DNA of 64,000 bases from Kappaphycus alvarezii (Eukaryota > Rhodophyta > Florideophyceae > Gigartinales > Solieriaceae). Each line of letters starts with the position of its first letter. Within the stretch, counting starts at the first letter, position 1. The translations under genes were made by a program, and so were the position numbers. Below the pieces are notes generated by a model, which was not told where the DNA came from, did no database searches, and saw nothing but the letters and a program-made list of their open reading frames with translations. Where the stretch lies: contig NADL03000620.1 of the NCBI GenBank assembly GCA_002205965.3, positions 2,356,001-2,420,000 of the forward strand, read 5' to 3'. This document shows, in pieces, positions 56,401 through 64,000 of this stretch.

Positions 56401-59400
56401 AACGACCTTCGCTACGGACTGGACCGCTGCATCTTGTACTGCGCTAAATATGAGATAACTTGGATTCCTTAGATGCCAGAAACTTTTCCAAACTCTGATG
56501 ATCAAAATTGAAGTACTGATAACTTTGATTTGGAGATATACATTTACAAAACCTTTACATTAAAAATCCAGAAAAGGACAATGCAGCAACAGGTGGGAAA
56601 TTTGGGGTACGTTAATACCTGAAAGGTATGGTCTGTTTTGGCCCGTAATATCCTGCAGGAACAGGTGATTTGTCGACTTTACGCTTCTTCATTAAATCAG
56701 ACACTACGGTACAGTTTCACATTTAAAGGATTAAAGAGAGGCGACAGAGCGCAAATTGTCGAATTACCTCAACTTTCTCTGACAAAACCACACCTTCTCA
56801 TAGTTTTGACTGCTAATCACTTGCTTCCGACTCCTTAAGTTCGTCGTTCCCCGAAATTAGCCCCTTTGCAAGGCTGTCCTCCTGCCCATCGCGGATAAGC
56901 TACATATACCAGTTACAGTCATCCGCACGCGCATATATCGGCAAATTAGCTGAATTTTATGATCTTCTTCCGCAAAATGTATCTTGTCACGCATGCAGCT
57001 GCAAGTGGACGACGTGTACCACCCTATTAGCTTCTGACTGGTATTATAGTCGTATCCTGCACAATTTACCAGCTGCACCAAAGGCAGTGTAGCCGGCCTA
57101 GCTCTCCGTCTGGAATTCGCTTCATTAGATCTCAAACCCAGTTAAAAGCGAGCTGTGCAGTTATTTGATTCCCTACCACCACTGTTTCCTCTAAAGTAAT
57201 CGCTTTGGAAATTCATTGTATCCCTACTGTATCCCTATTTGCGCAGCAGGGGGAATTTCGCGTGACTTCTGTGGTAATGCTCATTTAGATTCTCCATTTT
57301 GCGATTCACAGGACCTTCTTTGGGAGTCCATTCTCCTTCTAAGTACATAAAGAGTCTAAATACTAGAAATACCATGCAAAATGGAAGATTTGAGGTTAAC
57401 CGTCGCCACATGATTTTTTTAAACCCCATCAATTGAGAAAAGAAGAGTAATCCAGTTCCACTTAACCACTAGATTCAGCCAGAGATTTTGTTGAATCTAG
57501 GCGCTAGGTGTAATTTCCAATGATCATCTTGATTTACATGTCATACCATCAGGTTTAATTTGAGTGGAATAAAGCGAGATAAAATGGTACGGAGTTGGTA
57601 TAAATTGGATTAAGAAAGGAATTTGTCAATGCTTACCTTTCAGCATAGAACCTGAAAATGGGTGAGAGCTACATAGGGATGTATAAATATTCATGAAGTC
57701 GACAGGTTATCAAATTCATAATTTTTCAGTTGTCGAAATACATATAAGGATCAGTTACGGCTTTCTTCGCGGTGTCAAGAGCTATGATCAGGCTTAAGGA
57801 ACTAATATTCAGATCAGATATATTTCAACTTGATTATTTCTTTTCCTACTTTCAGGTTGCTAAAGTTTTTCTGTAGATGGATTTACCATTAGTAGAAGTC
57901 GTTAAGAGTTCAATTTTCGAGTCCCTAATGGCATAAATTTCAAAGAAATATAAAGCCAATCACCGCGAACAAATAGAAAGGAAGACATCCACACATGAAA
58001 TTATTACAGTTACAACTGTTAATTGCTTGGGTCCGGAGAAATGATAATTATTCATCAAGTATATAATAATCAATTATTCCTGGTACTTTGCGCTCATCCG
58101 AGAGGGATCGAGTGCTTCCAGTACGAACCACTCGTCCCCCAACTTGGACCTGAAATTTTCGCAGATGCAAGACAATAATTGTGCCAAGCGTCGACTTTAC
58201 TTATCTCTAACTTGGATCTCTATTAATTGGCTGACATTGACTTTACTTACCCCTCCATCGTAGATAAACCTAACCTATCTAACTAGTATATATACCTAGC
58301 TGGCCACTAGGGCCCCAGATTAAACAGCCACCTCAGTGTTGGCTCTGTACTTGAATCCCAACTTCCGCCTTTGCAGAAACCTTGCCAACGGCAAATTTGG
58401 CTATAGCTACGTTTATCGCCCGGGTCCCCCTTCCCCCTCTCGCTCTACCTAATATTGTACTACTCATTTTTTGTTGATTTATTTACTCACACTTGGTGCC
58501 CTGGACTCCGACGTCTATATACAAAAAGGAACTTCAAGTTTGTCGTTGGTGACAACATTCTTATCTTCAGAGGAGATATTCAGCACTGCTGACCCACTAC
58601 TACATCTTTTTTTTCCAATATCGCACCTCTGATGTCTACTGTTCTTTGTACTCGATTCTGGTCAAGAAAAGTATACCGTTCAGCCGTCCAATGAGTCACC
58701 CCCGCTCTACCCCTCTCACTTCTGCTCGCCATCGGTGAGCTTTGCTACTTCATGACAAGGTGCTTAAAGAGAAAGAGGGACGGCGAACCCCTGAGAGTCT
58801 TGGTGTGTGTTTGTTGTTTTTATCGTTTTCTGACGGTATTCCGCTCTTAGATGAGAACAAATGCGCACCGCACATTGCCCTACAGGAGAGTGTTCATTTT
58901 CATGGCGAAATTGGGAGAAACTTGTTTTAGAAGCACTATCGTAACAATAATGATATCTAGAATGTCTATTCGGATGATTTCGTAAGTATATTGTTTGAGT
59001 GAGACTATTAAAATTTCTTCCTGAAACACGAACCATTAATTTTATTTTTGTGTTAGTAGTTACTCCAAAATGAGATGACGGACAAAACATTTTTTTCTCC
59101 TAGAACACTTTACAGGTATCATTTGTAATCTAATATGCTGGATGTACATATTCTCTAGCGGAATGCTCTTCTGTTATATGTGTCTTTGACTGGTCTCATG
59201 TTCAATAGTACGCTATAGAATTCAGAAAACCAAGCAGCTGCAGATCTATTTATCAGTGAAAAAAATAGTAATTTTGTAGTTCCTTGATAGAACTCAGGGA
59301 GGAGTGGAAACTGTGAACGGTTTATTTCAGTATCTGTACATCAAATCCTGTAAAAGATTATATCTTCAGTAGATTTTATGGAAATTATGAGTCAATAATT

Positions 59401-62400
59401 ACTTCGCAAACTCCACTGCACTTGTTCGATTTGAATAATTCGGTTATTTACTCACTAATTATTCAGTTAATCAATGTACACTCTAGATATTAAGTGAGTA
59501 AATATCATCTTTCTGCAGCTCACGGATGTACTTTGCTACTTTACCGTTGTAATGAAAGTAATAAAATCAGATGCATGCTCCATCAATTTTTTCTAAAGTA
59601 ATGTCCGCATGTGTCGCGCTCGCCACAGTTTCCTATTCGTGAACCCACATCCACGTTCACTGGTCACTTTGTCCATCGCCAGAGCTCAAACCATTTTCCA
59701 TGCGGTAATCCTAGATACTTCACATCCGCTCGGGATTTGTTTACCTATTTATAAGGCTGGATTTTGAGTGCATAAAGTGATCTCGTTTGGAATTATAGGA
59801 AACCGTTTCCACTTTGGGCTCGCCAAAGACTTTAGGAAAAAACAAAGATTTTTAGTATGCATTGTTCAAAAGCCGTTTGTAGGAAACGGCTCGTTAAATG
59901 AAAGATAAAGAAGTAGCTAAGACAATGAAATTTCAGTATAGCCTTGAGAAATCCCCATAAGACTAAAAGATGCAGAAAGTTTTTCCCGGAAATTTAGAGT
60001 GGGAAGAATATAAATGGGGATCTGAAAGCGTAATTTTGCAATTATTAATACGAGGCACCCAAGAAAACAGAAAAATTGTTCTCTATATTCTCTCCTTCGA
60101 GGGTGTTGGTTCTTTTTCGTGTATTACATCGACGATGATGTGATATTTAGCGAATAAAGCAATAGAAGATAATAGAAAAAGATCTATGTGGACAAGTGGT
60201 ATAAAATTCTGTTTTCTGGGCGGAAGCTTCATGTCTCTCTCTCTTTTCATCGACAACTTTTTATATATAAGTATTCCAGAGGAGTGGATTGCAATATTTC
60301 CAAAACTTTTTGGGATCAAATAGGGGACTTCATCAGATCATCTATTCCTAGAAACTTCCAGAAACTGGACAAGTATATCGGCTCGAAGCTTTTTTGGCTA
60401 CTTTTAGTCGGACGAGGAACAAAGTCTCAACAAGGATCTGAGTCTAGGTCGCATCTGGGAGCTACTTGATTCTTAAAAGAATCTGCTGTCGCAATGTTTC
60501 GTTCTTTAGAAGCCTCATCAGGTATACTATCCTGAATAGGGGAAAACTTCTCTCGAACCATCAGTTTAAATCTCCTTTTAAAGAAAATTTGGCTGGTAGG
60601 CTTAAGAAATCATTTCTACCTCAGAAAGGTCATGATACTCAATCAAAGCGATATTAATATTCAAAATATTAATTCTATAACTCTTGCGGGCATTGAATAA
60701 CAATTATACTAATCTTGAAAGTCTATCTTGTTTCGAAATGAAAGGGATCACGGGACGTTCGTGGATGGTACAATGAGAATAAGGTTTTTCGTGAGGAATG
60801 AGCTAACATAGAGATCGCTGCCTTATATACGCAACATTTACAAAAGTGACTATAACAGGGCGCGTTTCATTTGGGGACTGACAGAAGGGCGGTTATTTTG
60901 TTTGACAAGAAATCAGTCCCCAATATTGAAAAATTGTCGTGCACCAGAAGTTTCTTCTCCAGTTTTGCGCACTTTCTCCATCCTTGCGCTAATCACATAG
61001 TGCAGTTTTCTTGAGTCTCTCTAACTGGCGGTATTAATCAGAGGCGTTTAAAATTTTCTCATCTGGATCATTAAATCCCATATGATTGACATCCCAGTAC
61101 GTAATCTCGAAAGATAAAGTCAAAAGAAAAATAGTAGGTCTCAATACCATTCTAAACCCTTATAAAAGAGCTCGTTTAAATCTGCTACATTCTTGAGCAC
61201 CATTGTTGAAGAATTCTTGAGTAAAATATTTTCTCAGCTCTACTGTTTTATGTGGTAACTTATGTAAAAACGTTAATCCAGTTTCATTTTTTTCATTCGT
61301 TAAGTTTATAAGGTCTTCAATGGTGAAGAAAAAGCCTTATCGAATACGATAGCGGGAGGCCAAGAGTATATCTTAAATCAGTCTTCATTTAATTAGCGAT
61401 AATACTAGAAAATGCCAAGGTGAAAACGTCTATTGCCCAAACTTTTCAAAGCTCGAAGAAAGAAGAGTAAAAACGTGTTCCCTATCTTTGAGTTATGTAG
61501 CCGATCGATGAAGTCGATCGATCTAGTAAGGAATAGATTAGTTTTAGCGTTACAATTAGCGATAAGCGATACAGCGGATGTTGTTCTACCTTCTGGTATT
61601 CTTCACAAATTATCACATAATTATTGATATATCGATTATTTTAGACCCTAATCTATCTGCGACTAAGTTATTTGTCTTTTTGTGACCATATGACCCATAT
61701 TTCCTTGACATTTGCGTAGTTATGTACTTATACCATCTTTTACTTCGCAACGTCAGCGTAATTAAGGTCATTTTCGTTCCAGCCAGCCCCTTTTCTTTCA
61801 ACTTCTTTAAGTACTTCGCAATGCGCCTGAAAAGAATTTTTTTTCTACGCAAACTTCTCTAATATTCAAAGATGCATGTAAAGAGCGCCTTGGTTGCCAG
61901 AGGGCTCTAACGCTAGGTTTTTTTGGGGGGGAAAGGATTAATAAAAGGAAAGGAATAAAATATCGCTAAAAACTCCTCTTATTCGACAGTTGAGGGCTTG
62001 GGAGCCCGTTTGGGACATATTTTTAGCTTCTTTTGTGATAAGTCTCCTTCTTTTAATCTACATAATATTATTACTTAGCCATTAATTTCATCCAGCGCGA
62101 AAACATCCAGGTGAAATCCTTGAAGGTCTACCGAATGGTGAGATGGTATTTTACGAGCTTTGACCTCTCTATCGAGAAAAAATACATTCTGGATTCTTTA
62201 ATATGGAATATCTAAGTGACAAATACCCTTCAACAAGCGGAATTTTTTTGTTCCACCAAGCTTATCTTCTAGTTGTGCATTAACCGGAATTATTTTTGCT
62301 TTTTTCTTCCGTATGTACCAGAATGGCTCTACATGCGACATTTGAGGCGCCTATTTGTGAAATATAGAAAGAATAAAAGTCCTAAGAAGTTACTGCATGC

Positions 62401-64000
62401 GGATTTATAGGCTCCTGCTGAGTGATTCGAATGCAATAGTCATCTCTTTCAATAATTCGCACTCTTTTTTTTAATTGAATCATGAATAACCATAATTATA
62501 TGGGCGAAATCATAAATGAATTAGCGGTAGCACTAGGAAACCTAAAGGAAAACTCTAGATTAAGTCATCGCAATATATAGTAGTGCTTCTTGATTGACCT
62601 AATCTGTAATAATCGACATTCACTCCACTTTTATCGGTGTAGAGCCCCAACAACTTTAATATCCGACTTAGATAATTCCCATTTCTTAATATTGAGATTC
62701 AGTAGAGACTTTCATACTTGAATACTAAGCGTTGTCAAAGTCAGAGCTAGAGAACGCAATGACGTCATCTAATGTAAAATGAACAAAATTTATATCCAGC
62801 AAGATGTAGTCTATCATAGTGCTTGAATGTAAAGGGCATATTCAAGAGTTAAAAAAAATCAAACAGATCTTGGAAGAACTGTAACGTCTTACGAATATAA
62901 TAAAATACTTAAATTATTCATTTATACAGATCTGCAGGTATGCAGATAACACATTAATGTGGTAGAGATGTAGCTACCCTCTAGATCGTCAGATATATCA
63001 ACCAACTTAGTTTGACCCCAATATGAAATAATATGCTCACTGATGTTTGTCAGAGGTTTGGACTATGTTTCTTATAAATATTATATGACCTCTTCAGAAT
63101 AACTCGCTTATCATACTTGTCCGTTTATTCTATATGGATGAGACCAATATTGAAATCGCCAAATCAGGTGAAAATCTTTAAAAAATATGTCTCGATGGAC
63201 AAGATAAATTCAATGCACTAAAGTCTCAATATTTTCTTGCCGTGGATTGTTTTTTACTTCACTGATTCGGATCAGAAGAGGGAAAGAAATTAGACGCTTT
63301 TTTCAGGCTCCGTTCTGGATTTGCAGCCTAATTAATTGCCTAATTGTGAGCGGTCAGCATTGCTTCTTGTATGGCGAAAGCAAGTATAAACATCTTTTGA
63401 ATATTCAAAAAAGCTTTCCGGGTTCAGTGCTGAGCCCATATAAGCGCTTAATTTCTAGATTTTCACACTTCGTACTAGAGCGGAATGGATTTCCAACAAG
63501 CTGAGGTTTTATGGGAAAAAGAATTTAACTACTTTCAAACTGCGTGTTTTTCAGGCTGCAATATGAATCATGCATGTTTTCACGATGCTTTCCGGACACG
63601 CTTCTCGTATCACTGCCTTTTGCCTTATTTCCATCCGTAATACCTGCAAAGGCATCCTTACGACTTCTACCACGCCGCTAGATCTCATATTTTCTGATAT
63701 CCTCTCCAACTCGCTCCTTCCAGTTTTTCTCGTTCACCAAATTTTTTGCTTCAGCTTTGGCTTCATTTCATGGTCGGCACGAGCTTTATGAATTATGCTT
63801 AGTTTTCTCAAGCTAGCCCAACTCCACACCCTCTCCCCATGTACCACTCTCGATGCTGTTGTAACGGTCAAGCCGATTTCGAAACATTTTCTACCTTTTC
63901 TGAACTGCATTTCATGTGTAAAATCATTGCGTAAGAGCTTATTTATGTCTGATTTCGTACCAGTAACCTTAATTTGCTCCCTTTTTTCACCCTAGGTGCG
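53491..64000. other. AT-rich gene-poor region
   Basis: About 10.5 kb, strongly AT-rich from ~54.3 kb onward, with somewhat higher GC at ~56.3-57.2, ~58.1-58.75 and ~59.6-59.8 kb. Open frames stay below ~110 codons, and I recognise no protein, tRNA or rRNA. An A/G-rich GAGA tract lies at ~53840-53960. A repeat segment shared with 37643-37717 lies at ~56983-57060. A possible gene fragment at 63.25-64.0 kb could not be identified and is cut by the window edge. Confidence 0.45.
56983..57060 (+). repeat. Dispersed repeat segment, copy 2
   Basis: CGCATGCAGCTGCAAGTGG, then ACGACGTGTACCA and TATAGTCGTATCCTGCA correspond to 37643-37717. It is one of few sequences shared between the AT-rich desert and the moderate-GC region. 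Confidence 0.6.

Noticed and set aside
60188-60657. Two consecutive plus-strand frames in the right-hand desert
   Set aside because: AT-driven composition and no recognisable motif; treated as chance frames.
63247-63995. Three plus-strand frames at the right edge
   Set aside because: Possibly part of something cut by the window end, but neither strand gave a recognisable domain.

Overview
This is a repeat-dominated stretch of a eukaryotic genome. It holds LINEs with restriction-like-endonuclease-type C-termini, two Ty1/copia elements, one Ty3/gypsy chromovirus, a Tc1/mariner transposon, small inverted-repeat elements and a decayed DDE transposase. I see no bacterial operon structure, rRNA or tRNA gene. 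The DDE transposase resembles those of oomycetes, and the copia integrase region resembles the CoDi-type copia elements of diatoms. A stramenopile or other microalga/protist is therefore a reasonable but weak guess.

Only two host genes are clear, and neither shows evident introns. One is an ACC-synthase-like PLP aminotransferase (1033-2273, minus). The other is a long-chain acyl-CoA synthetase (39876-41848, plus). Both keep their catalytic motifs along their full family length, but the reading frame jumps repeatedly. Most of the jumps I could pin down fall where one base is missing from a short homopolymer run. Sequencing error is thus at least as likely as pseudogenisation, and this colours every 'broken gene' call in the window.

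Layout. 1-9.1 kb: aminotransferase, an unexplained 4 kb, then a cluster of LINE 3' ends (family A and subfamily A'). 9.1-22.4 kb: an AT-rich desert with one small GC island and a decayed PIF/Harbinger-like transposase (19.1-20.2 kb). 22.4-25.25 kb: a LINE A' tail, an unrecognised ORF, and LINE family B with a second B copy inserted in inverted orientation. 25.27-30.62 kb: copia-1, old, with diverged LTRs and a possible CCCAG target duplication. 31.10-37.38 kb: copia-2, with nearly identical LTRs and a half-tRNA(iMet)-type primer site. 37.4-39.8 kb: a palindromic MITE, a lone LINE tail and a block dense in TACTGTAC-type palindromes just upstream of the acyl-CoA synthetase. 43.18-45.29 kb: a Tc1/mariner element carrying two nested insertions, beside a scrap of copia-1-like LTR. 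46.9-48.35 kb: unexplained G-rich DNA. 48.4-53.5 kb: chromovirus, minus strand. 53.5-64 kb: a second AT-rich desert.

The two host genes are metabolic and unrelated. The rest of the window is best read as a layered record of transposon insertions in two compositional regimes: moderate-GC, transposon-rich DNA with many GTAC palindromes, and very AT-rich DNA almost without open frames.
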